Position numbers and translations under genes: made by a program. The notes below the pieces were generated by a model. The model made no database searches. It was not told where the DNA came from and worked only from the letters and a program-made list of their open reading frames with translations. A stretch of DNA of 64,000 bases from Prostheceraeus crozeri. Its lineage: Eukaryota > Platyhelminthes > Polycladida > Euryleptidae. The number at the start of each line of letters is the position of its first letter. Position 1 is the stretch's first letter. Positions 42,260 through 55,069 of this stretch are shown piece after piece. The DNA lies in assembly GCA_907163375.1 (NCBI GenBank), contig CAJQUW010012520.1, positions 62,001-126,000 of the forward strand. Direction: 5' to 3'.

Positions 42260-44832
42260 TACACACGTTTTGTGACTGTCTTGGATAACTTGCAGTTGGG
42301 CTCAAGGAAATTTAGAGAAACGTCCACAGAATTAGTGATAATTATTAATTAACTAAATATTTTAGTTTTTTTAGTCTAATAATTGGTTTTTCATCTATTA
42401 TCAAATGTTTTTCTTCAAGTTATCATAGCTTCAGAAATAATGCTAATTATAATAAACTAGGTACAAAAACCTCAATGAATTTTTCTTGCAACCTGCCTCC
42501 GTCGAGATCCATGGTCGAGACAAATGGCTTGTTCGCGGTACTTATGTATTCGCGTTACTAAGAAAGCTAGAATCTCGTAGCACCACCAAGACAGATAAAA
42601 AGAACTCTTGGATGCGTTTACGTCAATGGTTGGTCATGCTTGTCGATTGGAAACTTTTCTAGCTCCTGGAGCTACTCTCCATTCAAAGAATTATTATTGT
42701 ATTTAGTTTTGTGATGATATTCACTGTAAAGAAAACAATACAATTTTCTTACTTTTGATATTAAATTAATATCATATGAATTTATTAGAATATGCCAACC
42801 GTATTTCATTAAAAAATATTAACATACCTTGAGTTGACTCGCATAACTATCAAAAACATCTGTCTAAAAAAACGAGTAAAAACTCCTATGTCTGTCGATT
42901 ATATCCTTGAATTATTAGTTGATCAGTTAGTGCATATAGAATATCAGAATCCTACAGTCTACTCAATGGTTACTCGCAGCTTTGCAACATTCCTGCATTC
43001 GCAAAAATGTCACTGCATTTCGTTCCACTTTGAAAATTCTAGAATTTTCATTCAAAAGTATTTATTCAGCATCGTCTACTTACTTATTTACAGATATCTA
43101 ACAATTAGTCTACATGCATTCTTCCATTTCATATTGATGCTTTATACTAGATTCTGCAACTATGTTCTAACAATTGAATGAACGAAGTCATGCAGTCTCC
43201 TAAGGTGAACTATTTTATCAAAAAAAGTTAAGAGATTTTCTATTTAACACGATTCAGTAAATACTTCTTTACTGAATCGCAGTACCCACGTTCAACCAGC
43301 AGCATGGAACGAACAGATACTTTTCATGAAACCTCAATTCATTGCATATGTTTTATTAAATATTTTTGAAAATTGTCGAAAATGAAATATCAATTTACTT
43401 GATAGATGGACATGTATCAATTAATTATTTTATGTGTGTTTCAAATCTCGAAAATAGAAAAATATCTCTGATATGAAATACCTCTAACACAGATCCAGAA
43501 ATCTTGTAGGATGCATTTAAGTCATTGTATGCATGCGTGTGCCTCAGCACAGTACATTCTGGATAATCAAGTAATAAAATTTTCAGAAAATATTTGCCAC
43601 TATCCCCGATTACACGAAGCAAAATTTACTGATGAGTACCATATAAATCAATGAATGAACGCCCCAATGCTGTGGTTAACAGTGATCGCCCAACACTTAG
43701 CATTCGTCTCTCGAGTTTCTGCTTTTTTTTGTTTGTCTGGCTGAAACTACATGGACATCTTGTTCATCTTTAACAAACAAACTACTCAATGTTGAAAAGT
43801 GGTGCTTTAGAACCATCTTTTAAAACAATGTACTCTACATGGCTATAAAGCCATGTTCAAGAAAGGTTTAAGCAGCTATATATCGAAGTTTTAAAGTCTG
43901 CATTGTGCTAAAACCAGGGTAACCACTTCAGACAGACACAAATGCAGAATTAATGAGTGGCTGCTACATCAAACCAACAACAGACATAGTCTTCGCTAAC
44001 TACACGGTGAACCCGTTCAGGAAAACTACGATAAGCAGGATTCTCACCCGAAAAGAAAGCATTGAAAATTAGAAAATACTACAACCGAAAAAAGGGAACG
44101 TCAGATTGAAGTAAGGAGCGGCCAGCTGATACTATCGGCTGACCTAGAAAAGTCGATTTTAACCACTATTAAAGATGCAAATAACAATGGCCTTATTCAA
44201 ATCCCTTCCAGAAGCTACACGTAAAAATATTCACCTTTGGTGGATTGCACTTCACCGGTCTAGACGCATTATAGCTTCATTCTTGATTAGAACTTTATTT
44301 CGAGCCATCCTATGAAAGTATGAGCTGATCGACGTTAAGTTGAGCAGAGGCACACCAATTTTTGTGTCACATATTTTCTGGTTTTATTATTGGAAGGTTG
44401 ACTTGGAATCTTACATATCTCGTTTATAACAGGAAGCAATGTGTACATTTCTGTAATTACTACAAGCATGAGGCAATTGAAGGACAAGACAGTAATACAG
44501 ACGAATATATTAAGTCTCCATGAAATAAGCATCACTTTAGATTCATTATCGCAATAAGCATACGTTTGTAAGATCTATCGAATAGTCATCTAATTTTGAA
44601 TTGATGATGTACCACAGGGGTTCCCAACCTGTTTTTAATTTTTCATTTAAAAGGAAATTTCATATTTCAATGTATCACTCATGTTCATCGCAGTGTGTGA
44701 CAAGTCAATATAGCTTATAATTGTGTTGAAAGTTTGACGAAAGGATTGATTTCACTTGGTTTTTATTAATGGTATTGGCAGTGAAATTGAAATATCTGAT
44801 CTGATATTCCCTCAAATCATATGACAACCACA
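42260..44832. other. Unassigned stretch
   Basis: No gene recognised. At 44616 the sequence CAGGGGTTCCCAACCTG looks like a single hAT-type end, with no partner found. Confidence 0.4.
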
Positions 44833-44965
44833 CAGGGATTGCAATTCACCCAAGAAAAAAAAACGGAAAATCGGGAAAAACCAGGGGTTGAATGCATAAA
44901 TTTGAAATATTTACATTAGATTAATTTCGCAAAAAACCGGAAAAACCGGAAAATTGCGATCCCTG
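44833..44965. mobile_element. hAT MITE, copy 2 (133 bp)
   Basis: Same 14-bp ends and body as the copy at 14768. It has its own perfect 8-bp duplication CAACCACA (44825-44832 and 44966-44973). The two copies are close to identical, differing in A/C-run length and few other bases. Confidence 0.95.
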
Positions 44966-44973
44966 CAACCACA

Positions 44974-46680
44974 ATTAATAGATTTTGATACTCAAGAGAA
45001 TAATTTCTGCAGATTCGTATTTACTTAACGAAAATTAACAGGACGGAATACCATTTTGTCGCTATATCATTCTGAACTCAGTGCTTTTCTCAGATTGACA
45101 CCGTTGGCCGACCAAAACTCATCATACAATTACTCGAATATTGCTCTAAAATAGACTGCCTCTAGCAACCCTTCAATTCATAAGGAACTGTTCTCGTCTG
45201 AAGAAACTTGCAGATTTAAGAACCTGATTACATCACACTTCATTTACGCTCGTAGATCTAATGCAAAATGTCTTTGTATTTCCTCGGGGTGTGTTGTTCA
45301 GATATCATTTTTGAGTCATTATGCTTGAAATGTTGCATCTGATTTCATGTCAATTCTGAAAACTGAGGACGTCATTTAACTATCTCGGGAAAGTGTCATA
45401 TTATGGTGTTTTGTTTGGACTCATTCGAATGCATGTAGCACAAGGAATATGAATATATTAATTATTTCGCAATAGGAGGTGTCCATAATGATAATGATAT
45501 GGTATTTGTAGTTGCCCCATCTCCCGCCCCTCCCCACGAGGCTCGGTGAGAACAGGCATTTTTGTTGGACGCGCCGCGTCCGGTGTGAATGGACCTTAAT
45601 TCTGTGATGTGCCATTTCGATTTCAAGGTTACATACAATCCTTTCTTTCTAGGAAACCGAAGATGCGCGCAGATGAATATAATTCCGTGATTATAAAACT
45701 CTGACCGAGTGTCACTACTTGGTCAGAGCTTGATGATGGTCGGCGATGCTGATCGAAAGAGCTCGCAAAAATAAAACCTTAATTTCCTGACATCCGAATT
45801 TCGACGCCTCTAATCATTCGGAACTAGAGATGAGCAAAGCCCAGCCACATGGCCAACGGCTAGGCAAGGCTCTAAAATATCGTCTCGACTACAAATCTCG
45901 GAGTCGTTTTAGTCGATATGATCTGCAAGACACGCACTTTAAGCATTTTTCTACCAGTGTGCAGTATCTGCTTGTATGCACGTTGCAGGTCACATTCTCG
46001 CGCATAAAACTGAACCACATTCAATGAGACCCAGTGGTTCTATCTGTGATGCGACCCGCTCTATTCGCAGATAATGGAATGTGATGTGAGGGTTACAAGT
46101 GAATGTCTGTAAAGAAACCCATCGACTCTTTGTAATCGAGTCGTTTTCGATGAAAAACTTCCGTAGCTTGGATCTCTCTTAATAAAAACTGGCTCAAAAA
46201 GCCAGACTGTCCCACAACGACTGGGACCCCCTTTAGAGCGTGTCCGAAGACGTCATCTGTCCTAACATGATTTACAATTACCTTGTTGACAACTAAAATG
46301 CATAATATTTTTATTCAGGTGAGATTGAAATCAGCAGACATTCATCAAACATGTGAAAGGAAAGCATGCTGGTTAACTGAGTCGGCTAGACTGGCTTCCG
46401 ATCCGCGGACATATCTACTCAACACTAGATGGTTTAATGTTATTTTCTGGTCAATTTCACGGATTATCCAGGAATCTCTGAAATATTTTTCTTGTAAAAC
46501 AGAAATTCTCTATAGAAGATAAACGAGTTAGGAGACTCATCAAGCTTGCTGAAAGAAATAATCGGATGAAGTTGAGCCAACGGACAGCACGCGAATTGAT
46601 GAAAATTCAACAATAGCTTCGTCTTTGTTGAGCTGCAGTTGGCACACAGGTAGGCCTGTCGCACAGGTGCCATGACCTTA
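44974..46680. other. Unassigned stretch with one PIF-like end
   Basis: GGACGCGCCGCGTCC followed by GGTGTGAATGGACC at 45567-45594 resembles the end of a Harbinger-type MITE, including the GC-rich hairpin. No left end was found. Otherwise nothing recognised. Confidence 0.35.
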
Positions 46681-48148
46681 AACCTACTTTACACTGGCAG
46701 TCGCTGCAGTTGCAGCAGACGAGTGACATTTTCGTTATTTGATTGAAACAGAATATGACATAGCTATGAAACCACAGAATTAGACAGGTCGTCTCTTCTT
46801 CCGTTTGACTAGAAAGGAAGCATTGGAACATGTAACGTTATTGAAATGGCACAATCTCCTGACTAAATACCATAGCAATCGAACAATGAGGAGCCAGTTC
46901 AACATTAAGCACGCCAAATTGTGCAAAGTTTCAGTGACTGTTATCAACCGGATCAGACAGCAAAGAGACACAGACGATGTCAAGTTCTACAGAGAAGTTT
47001 GTGAACGTTTTTTCATGCGCCTGCTAACTTTTTTTTAAATGATCGGAGGGCACAACATTATCGAGAAAACTTTTGCGCAATGATCTGAATTCTTCGAATC
47101 TGAAGGAATCGTGGCGATCGGAGCATTTTGAGGGAATTCAGAGCAATCCGCAAGCGACGCACGACTATTTTTCCTATCTCTGTAAGGCATTAAAAATTTC
47201 TTTTTGCCCACTTATTAAGTTCTTGCATGTGCCATCTGTTTGAATCAGTTTGCACTTCTAGCAAAGTGATACGATTAAACAACCTAATTTTGTGTATGAA
47301 ACAGATCTGCATCTAATTTACATAGCGAACAGCAAATATGCTGCTGCACTATCAAACCCACAGAATTAGACAGGTCGTCTCTTCTTCCGCTTAACTAGAA
47401 GGGAAGCATTGGAACATGTAACGTAAATGAAATGGCACAATCCCCTGACTAAATACCATAGCAATCGAACTAAGCAGTTAGTTCAACATTAAACACGCCA
47501 AATTATGCAAAGTTTCAGTGACTGTTATCAACCGGATCAGACAGCAAAGAGACACAGACGATGTCAAGTTCTACAGAAAAGCTTGTGAACGTTTTTTCAT
47601 GCGCCTGCTAACTTTTTTTTAAATGATCGGAGGGCACAACATTATCGAGAAAACTTTTGCGCAATGATCTGAATTCTTCGAATCTGAAGGAATCGTGGCG
47701 ATCGGAGCATTTTGAAGGAATTCAGAGCAATCCGCAAGCGGCGCACGACTATTTTTCCTATCTCCGTAAGGCATTAAAAATTTCTTTTTGCCCACTTATT
47801 AAGTTCCTGCATGTGCCATCTGTTTGAATCAGTTTGCACTTCTGATGCGATTAAACAATCTAATTCTGTGATCCAACCATAGTGACACATGGAACGTACA
47901 AAGAAAAATGCTCTTTTAGAAATTCCTTATGCTACTGTGACAAGATCTGATAGATTGAATAGAGAACATTGACCAATCAGATGACACCAAGCTGCAAAGA
48001 AATAAACTTCGCTCTAATCGCCGAACTGCACCTGAACTGCCACTGCGGCACCGACGTTATGTCCTGTGTCAAAAGAAATTGCTAAACGTCATAACGAGGT
48101 CAGCTTCATCTGCTGCACAGCACATGAAATGCCAGTGTAAAGCAGGCC
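46681..48148. mobile_element. Non-autonomous PIF-like element with internal tandem duplication
   Basis: The ends share CTTTACACTGGCA plus a TGCAGCAGA...TGAC block, giving about 50 bp of imperfect terminal inverted repeat. TTA precedes the left end. Most of the interior is a direct tandem duplication with a 586-bp period (46774 to about 47359, then 47360 to about 47870). The two copies are highly similar with a few small indels. Frame fragments in it are not recognised as transposase. Confidence 0.7.
46774..47870. repeat. 586-bp tandem duplication
   Basis: Both units start ACAGAATTAGACAGG and share, in order, GGAAGCATTGGAACATG, CAACCGGATCAGACAG and GATCGGAGGGCACAAC. The first unit has an extra stretch before the junction. 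Divergence of a few per cent suggests moderate age. Confidence 0.93.
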
Positions 48149-48659
48149 TGAGTGCTGGAATCATATTGAACATTTTAGAAATAAGCACGGTGCACTCTAT
48201 AAGTTTGGTGACTGAGATAATTTGGGTCTAAATAACTACGATGTTCGCTATGCTATGTAAGTAGAGCTAATTGAGCGGACCTGCATGTGCCGAAAGTCAT
48301 TTCATTCATATTTACAAGGCATGATAAGTTCACTACCTTCACGGTCTACATAAAGATCCAAAGCAAAAAAACATCATTATACACTGCAAATGGCATGGTA
48401 CGTTGCATTTGCTGCTTGGTTGGATGAACGACTAAGAACATGACTTGGTTGGGGGGACGACTAAGAACATGACGATCTAAAATGCACACATTTCTTATGA
48501 CGTTAAGATATAACCCATCTTTTTCTAGTATCTAAACTCATAGGAGTTACAAAGTTCAGAATGATAGTTGCCCCACTGCTGTAATACATGAATTCTAACG
48601 AAACAGATAGTAAATATCGATAATCATTCACTTGGAATTAGACTAGAGCTTTTACGTCA

Positions 48660-48832
48660 CTACTCCCCATACTTGCGGTTTGGATGGTGCTGACATAGTC
48701 AGACTTATGGAGCGTTGTAGTACTTTTTAGTTCAGATGCCCTTCCTGCCGACTTCAAATGACACCTTCGGGGCTCGACCTCTGGACCAAAAGATCGTCAG
48801 GCCAAGCACTTAACCACTGTGCCACGGAGACC
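48660..48832 (-). mobile_element. tRNA-derived SINE, copy A
   Basis: Read on the minus strand, the head resembles a tRNA: GTGGCACAGTGGTTAAG gives a pol III A box and AGGTCGAGCCCC a B box. A body with GGAAGGGCATC follows. The direct repeat ACTAGAGC lies on both sides (48652-48659, 48833-48840), as expected for LINE-driven insertion. Confidence 0.88.
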
Positions 48833-48840
48833 ACTAGAGC

Positions 48841-51507
48841 AGAAGTTAAAATTCTTCATGCATTAAAAAAATGGACTCCCATGAATTCCTTGCAATTTTT
48901 TCTGCCGTTTAACCAATGACTTTTACAAAAATAGAAACGCTTCCCGATTTTCCACGCTTATCGGGAGTTCACCGTCTGAAAATATTCTTTGCTCCATTCT
49001 ATGGTCATCTAGTTGTTAAGATGTACTGTTCTAAAAAGAAATATCTTTAATCAAACGTGGTATTTGACTTTAGAGAGAAAACTATCGCAATACATCTGGT
49101 GAGATGCGACTTGGGCGTCAGAGAATCACACTGAATATTTTGGTTCCATTGCCTAGAAAATTTCCACTAGCAGGCCAATATTATGCATTCTACATTTTTG
49201 CTAATTGAAGATAAATGATGATTAAAAAACAGACCATTTACAGACTTAACAGACTGTAGTCCGTAAATATAGACTAAGTGCCAACTCTGGTTAAAACAGT
49301 TATTTTTGTAACTCTGAAAAACAATTATACAATAACATGTGAAACTTAAATTTTTGTTTGCTAAATGTTTGCTAAAATACAACCTGCGATAATTGTGCCT
49401 TATGCTAATGTCTATATCAGGTACTAAGCATTATTGCACAATCATGTTTTTCAAGCAAATACACGGCTTTCAAACACGCCATATATTTCTTGAACCCCAA
49501 GTGAGAGACAATGTGCTTTCACTTAATTATCTTATGTGATTCAAAATCACAGAACTATCTTTCATCTTACTCAACTATCAGATACGCTACATCACCCGAC
49601 TGTAACACAGAACAACAGCTTGCTCGAGCTCCCATCAACCTCAACGTGCAATATTGTGAAGTGATTGACCCCGCTCTGATAATAGTGACAATCAAGTTCA
49701 GCGTAGCATCTAGCTAAGTAATAATTGGTCTACAATCAGGCGAATCGATGTCTTTTAGCAGGAAATTTGCCCGTCATAAATGACCCTTACAGGTAGTAAC
49801 AAAGTCAGCCCTCCTACCTCTGAAATCAAAGTGCCGATACAAATCTGTCAATTGCTGAGAAAACAGAAAACTTACATTGTCATAAAAATCATTCATGAAC
49901 ATAAACAAAATTACCACCTGCACAAAGGAAGAATGTCAACCTCTCTACTTTTTACAACAATAGCGGTGAGGTGATGAACTCGGTACAAAGCCAAATGCAA
50001 TGGAATGCACTCTAGAAATAGTGCACAATAGCATGCTCTTGGATGCGTGAGGTATCATCGTTGTCAAAGTCCTTAGTTAATTGATAAGCACGATACAGCA
50101 ATGTACTTTGCAGCACATGTATTTTCTACGATGTCTCACATGTTTTTGCAATTATTTCATCACATTTTTCCTACACACATCAAATGCTAAAGCGCTTAAC
50201 AGAAATACTCTGTCATTACATCAACTGTAAAAGTAATTATCAGTTTTAGAATGCTACGTTTTATTGAAAAAACAGAAATCACATATTTCACCTTCGGACG
50301 GCCAAGGGTGGTTCTAATGAACTAAAATATAGGTGTTGATGATCATTTGACATCAAAGACATAAGAAAACGTTTCCTTTCAAATTTCTCATCTCTATTTG
50401 GTAGACGTAAAGCCTACAACTCTCAATATGAAAATGCTTTCAAACACTTGCATGAAAGCTACCCAGCACAAAAGTTTTAGTGGAGAAACAGTTCTCTTTT
50501 TAAGTTTTAGTCTAAAACATAAAGCATAACTGTAGTTGCGTGGATTTTGTGATCCGTATGAAGTTTTAACATTACTACTACCCCACGGAGGGCTTGGACG
50601 GTCGTTGATATCGTTGATATATTTATCTATAGATTCTATTTATCGTCATATTTTTGTTCTATCTTCGCATCATCTAGGGAAGAAGACTCATTCGAATCAC
50701 TATGTACATCATGGTATTAAAGTCTTTTGAATTCACGTTATGACATGTCAGGAAAGGTTTCACGTCCATGGAGTTCGCTTAATTAGATTATTCAGATAAC
50801 ACATGAGATCAAACCATTTTGAATGTCGACGGTCCTTTACTTTCAAGCGGACACGATATCGAAAGAAAATATCGAATGGAGTGTTCAGGATGTTCGAGAA
50901 ATCGATCGAGAACTCAGCACAGAGAACATGGTGATCACTCAGATGAATTTTCGGTTGAAAGAAGCTAAATGACTGACTTCCCGATTTTGAAGTCCTAATA
51001 CATGCATTTTCATCAGAAGAATATAACAATGCAGAATTTCCGAGGTGTAGATAAAATTGTTTACAATTAAGAAATATCACACTTAATGAATTTGGCAAAC
51101 ATCAATTCAACTTTGTTACTTTTCTTGATAATACAATGTTTATCGCTGGAATTAATCTCTGTAGGCATAAGGAAAAGTACCTATCGTGTGAATAATATTT
51201 TAATTGAATGATTGAAAGGTATCGCTCTCAACGGAAGTACCTCATCGTAAGTAAGGCAATTATGACAGATTCCGTTTCAGACAGCAGTAGTAATATGTGA
51301 TGATAGACGACTAAGGCATTTTAATAACAGGATAGTTTCTGACAGATTCATATTCGATGATTCTTATTCTTAGAGATTGTTGCGAAAAAGAGCATCAATA
51401 TATCTTCGTCTGCGCATTTCTGACAACTGCTTCGTAGATCAAGTTCATTCCTTTTGTTATCTGGAAGTAATGTTTTCGCACAATCTAAAATAAAATGAAC
51501 ATTTCAT
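48841..51507. other. Unassigned stretch
   Basis: No gene recognised. A minus-strand frame at 50760-51098 (LSDHHVLCAEFSIDF) faintly resembles the end of a LINE endonuclease (SDH motif) but is too weak to call. Confidence 0.35.
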
Positions 51508-51900
51508 TTCAGTGGTAAAAAGGCTTCAAGAAGAATACACATCATCTGCTTTCATTGTTTTATATGCCTTTCCTTCTTTCTGTAACGCTCCTCAATACTT
51601 GTTTAATGAATTTCTCAAAGTTGAGCGCAGAGTGTTTCGAATCATTGGATTAACTCATGACATAAGCAACTCTGTCATTACTTCTGACAATCTTATGTGT
51701 GTTAATCATTTGGTTCAATTGTGAAGAATGATTCCTATCCCCCCCCCCGAAAGATCTTTAGTTTACGTCCTGCCTCTGCTTCTAGTGTTACTACTCGAAG
51801 TACATCGATTTTTTGTCCACCCTTTGCGAGAACCCCTCGATTTGGTGATTCCTTCACCAAATTCGGCAATTAATTTTAAGACCATTGTGTAGTATTTTTT
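51508..51900 (+). mobile_element. LINE 3' fragment
   Basis: SFCNAPQYLFNEFLKVERR followed by VFRIIGL matches the C-terminal part of jockey/I-type LINE ORF2. After a stop and a C run (51739-51748) the FCPPFARTPRFGDSF piece matches the usual ending. Everything upstream of this C-terminal part is missing. Confidence 0.75.
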
Positions 51901-52035
51901 GTTAGTAATCTTTTATGCTTAAGTACCTGAAGTAACCGTGAGGTAACAATGCCCTCTTCTGATTTTTATGATATTATGTCATCGTGACTGGTAGCTTTCA
52001 ACGAATCTTTGCTTGAAAAGTTGTGATTCAAGGAA

Positions 52036-52060
52036 GTTTATTTATTTATTTATTTATTCT
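52036..52060. repeat. (TTTA)n microsatellite
   Basis: About six TTTA units. Confidence 0.85.
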
Positions 52061-52213
52061 AGAGTAAGCACGAATCGAGATACAATACAGGAAATTCAAA
52101 TAAATATTTCGATCGATCTGTCCACCCTCCTCGCTGCGATCTTTAATACCCCCAGCTGCTTTCTACCTCAATGATTTAGGAAGCAGAGCTAGGCGTTGCC
52201 TAATACATAAGAT

Positions 52214-52408
52214 GTGGGAAAGAACATGCCTGTATATTCTATGCCTAGTAATAGACAAGAAATATATGATCAAATTGTTGAAGGAAGTCAAGCTTTAATC
52301 AGAACTTCCTTGAGGGAAATGAATACAATTCCCAATCACAATGCGGGGGCATTTGTATACACAAAATGTATTTATCTCGCTTTATGCAATCACAAAATAA
52401 CGAGGTGA
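52214..52408 (+). other. Coding-like open frame, unidentified
   Basis: KNMPVYSMPSNRQEIYDQIV then EGSQALIRTSLREMNT has a protein-like mix, but no motif and no clear splice borders. Possibly the N-terminal part of an old transposase. Confidence 0.2.
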
Positions 52409-52680
52409 TTTTCATTCATTACTGAACAAAATCCAGATATGTTAAATAATGACTAAAATGTAAGTCTTTCAACACACGAAAGAATGTAATGAGTCTTTCG
52501 AAAGGAGTCCCGAAAGAGAATTAAGGTCTTTCTTCACTAATTATGTTCAAAGAACAGACAATTGATTTTTATTCAGTGTTCGCGTTATTGCTTTCAATAT
52601 TCTTAGCTAACAAGATACGCTAACTTGAATGCCCACTGTTCAATCTTTCACACGACAATGTCCGTATGTCAACAACTCAC

Positions 52681-52874
52681 TGCTGAGGAGAAAGAAGTCT
52701 CGAAACGACTTCTGACGTTCAAGTTGAACTTTCAACATGAAAAGGAGGGCGTCAGGACGAGTAGATGGGTGTGCTTCTCCACACCATTCAATGAGGCCTT
52801 CATATCGGGGACTGTTCAATAATTGAATTGTTTTATCCAACCGAAATAACTCGTATCGATCTCGACAGCTCATC
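52681..52874 (-). CDS. Candidate host exon, unidentified
   Basis: A 194-bp block on the minus strand has an acceptor (ATTCATTTTCAG) and donor (CAGCA/GTGAGT). It reads MSCRDRYELFRLDKTIQLLN, SPRYEGLIEWCGEAHPSTRP, then DALLFMLKVQLERQKSF. It is more GC-rich and less repetitive than its surroundings. It could begin a gene (ATG one base after the acceptor) or be internal. No domain was recognised, and no partner exon was found. Confidence 0.35.
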
Positions 52875-53756
52875 CTGAAAATGAATACGAATGACAATGG
52901 TTAACAGTTCCGCAGAATGCATTACTTGGCATACGGATGTGCCATGAAATTACAAATTGAAAGTACAGATACTTAAACAATTCAGTTACTAGTACTTAGT
53001 CAAAATAGAATAGCGCCGTCGAAGCGCCACATGAAGTTATGATAGTGCAAAATATAGACCGGTTGTGCCGAAAATGCTCTGGAAGCTGTTGATATCATCA
53101 TAAATTTTGAGGCTTATTACCTTGCAAGTTATCCCGGCAATATCGGACTTTTAAGTCAGGCATAGAAACCTAGCATGTTAACAGGAGCTATGAAAACTTG
53201 ATTGGTTTTCCGATTTGTATTATCGGATTTTCAAATCTACCCTTAAATGCGAGAACGCTACATATAGAGGTTGCAGTCATCTTGTATGTTTTGAAAGGAC
53301 TGAGAAGATATGATTTGAAAATACAATATCTTTTTTCATTGCCTGATTCCACATTGATGTGAAGCGGACGCCCACGCGAAATGTATAAAATGACATCACA
53401 CTTTGACATCGCTCTTGGTCCTTCTACTGCGTACTAAGTGCGAGTGTATATTTCAATAAACAATACAGGCTTCAGTTTTCGCAAATTATACTTGCACTTG
53501 CTCATTTGGCAGAGACTAAATACATGCGCGCTAGACATATTCTGTAAATACAAAACTAATGCATTTGGAACGACTTCCAAAACTTTCTCAACCTATGAAC
53601 CAAAATATTGCTGGGTCAAGGACCTGACCACGGAGACCACACATTTAGACACCGCAGATACAGGGTTGGCAAAAAGTTTATGCTAAGGACTCCAAAGTGC
53701 TCCAATATTCTTCTGCTAACTAAAATAATCGATTTGCCTGTTACGCCGTGCTGTAT

Positions 53757-54914
53757 TGATGAATCAATTCGCCACATCAACTGAACTCAAATCTACTGTT
53801 GGTGGAAACATATCCGAGTTATCAACACGAACAATACGTCATCGTTTATTTCGTGATTTAAATATGCCCGCGAAAGTTTCTGTCAGGGAACCACTGATTG
53901 CGAGTGCGGCAAGGCGTAAACGACTTCAGTGGTGTAAAAAGTACCGATCATGGACATCTGATGACTGCCGACGCGTAATTTTTGATGACGACCCGTACGG
54001 AAATAAATGGGGTATGATCATAGTATGAATTCATGTATATATTCACAGTATGAAATCATAATATGTTCATACGTATGAATATGTGATGCCTTTTTTACAC
54101 TTTTCATACGTATGAAAACAGTAAGAATTCATACGTATGATCATAGTATGAATTCTTCATAGCATGATCACAGTGTGATTTTTCACAGTCTGATCATAGT
54201 ATGATTTCTCCATAGCATGATTACACTATGATTGTTTCATAGTATGATCATATTATGATTTTTCATAGTGTGATCATGGTATGATTTTTTCACAGTATGA
54301 AAAATTCATACTTAATCATACTGTGATTCATACCCTTTGATATGCTGTGATTTATTTCCGTACGGGGAATCTACGTTTATCCAATTTTTTGATGAACATC
54401 GCTTTGTTTACGACGACCTGCTTCTGCATCGCCCCACAATGTCAAATGCACCAAGAAGACAGCAAAACATTGCCCCTTCTTTGATGGTGTGGGGTTGTTT
54501 TACTGCGCATGGACGTGGACGGCTATATTTTTTGGAAAAGAATGAATTCAGAGAAGTTTTCCATTCTGAATGGAATGCTGCCTCATATGATGACTCAAAT
54601 TCAAAATCAAATACTGCAGCAAGACAATGTTACTTGTCAAACGTCGAAAAAGACAATGAGGTGATTTAGCAACATATTCAAGTCTAGGACTGGCCTGGAA
54701 ACAATCCAGACTTGACTACCATTGAAAATCTATGGAATTCATGAAAGCAAAGATTCATATCAAGAATATCAGTAGTTTGCAGCAACTTGAAAAGGAAATT
54801 ATTCAATGTTGGTGTCTCATGGTATCCAGGGAAGAATGTGAACGCTTGGTTTTGTCAATGCCCCGAAGGATTTCTGCTGTATTGAATAATAAAGGATATC
54901 CAACCAAATATTGA
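53757..54914 (+). pseudogene. Tc1-type transposase, broken
   Basis: It begins within the second DNA-binding half (STRTIRHRLFRDLNM) and reaches the first catalytic Asp (VIFDDDPYG), where a MITE is inserted. After it the frame resumes with ESTFIQFFDEH, SLMVWGCFTAHGRG and, in changing frames, QQDNVTC (second Asp) and PDLTTIENLW (Glu), then the C-terminus. Missing N-terminus, an insertion, and at least two frame changes make it inactive. Confidence 0.85.
54001..54357. mobile_element. Palindrome-rich MITE inserted in the Tc1 gene
   Basis: CCGTACGG occurs directly on both sides (53993-54000, 54358-54365) and once in the uninterrupted reading (DDPYGES), so it is the target duplication. If the element is drawn shorter, the duplication would be GTAC. 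The ends read AAATAAAT...ATTTATTT. The interior is built from repeated TCATAGTATGATC and CATACGTATGA units, each nearly its own reverse complement. No coding capacity. Confidence 0.88.
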
Positions 54915-55069
54915 CAATCTTTATCTGTTCTGACGGTAAACTTCTTGTTTGGCATCAACATTCACTAACTGTTTTCAAGCAGCTTCATTGAGTTTAACTC
55001 TACTTTTTAATAAAAATCGATATCGGAAAGAGAAAATGGGTTTTACCATACACTTTTTGCCAACAATGT

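Larger units (their letters stand above)
53661..55068 (+). mobile_element. Tc1-type transposon, truncated and interrupted
   Basis: The ends share GTTGGCAAAAAGT plus flanking bases in inverted orientation (CAGGGTTGGC left, CATTGTTGGC right). TA flanks both sides (53659-53660, 55069-55070). The helix-turn-helix part of the transposase is absent. A 357-bp MITE sits inside the gene. Confidence 0.9.

Noticed and set aside
44616-44632. hAT element starting CAGGGGTTCCCAACCTG
   Set aside because: No matching right end or target duplication found within the following 10 kb.
48760-48832. tRNA gene
   Set aside because: The A and B boxes belong to a SINE head: the same sequence recurs at about 60.85 kb with the same body, and a proper acceptor stem is not formed.
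53627-53640. SINE head fragment at CCACGGAGACCACA
   Set aside because: Only 14 bases match the SINE start, with no body following. Chance similarity cannot be excluded.
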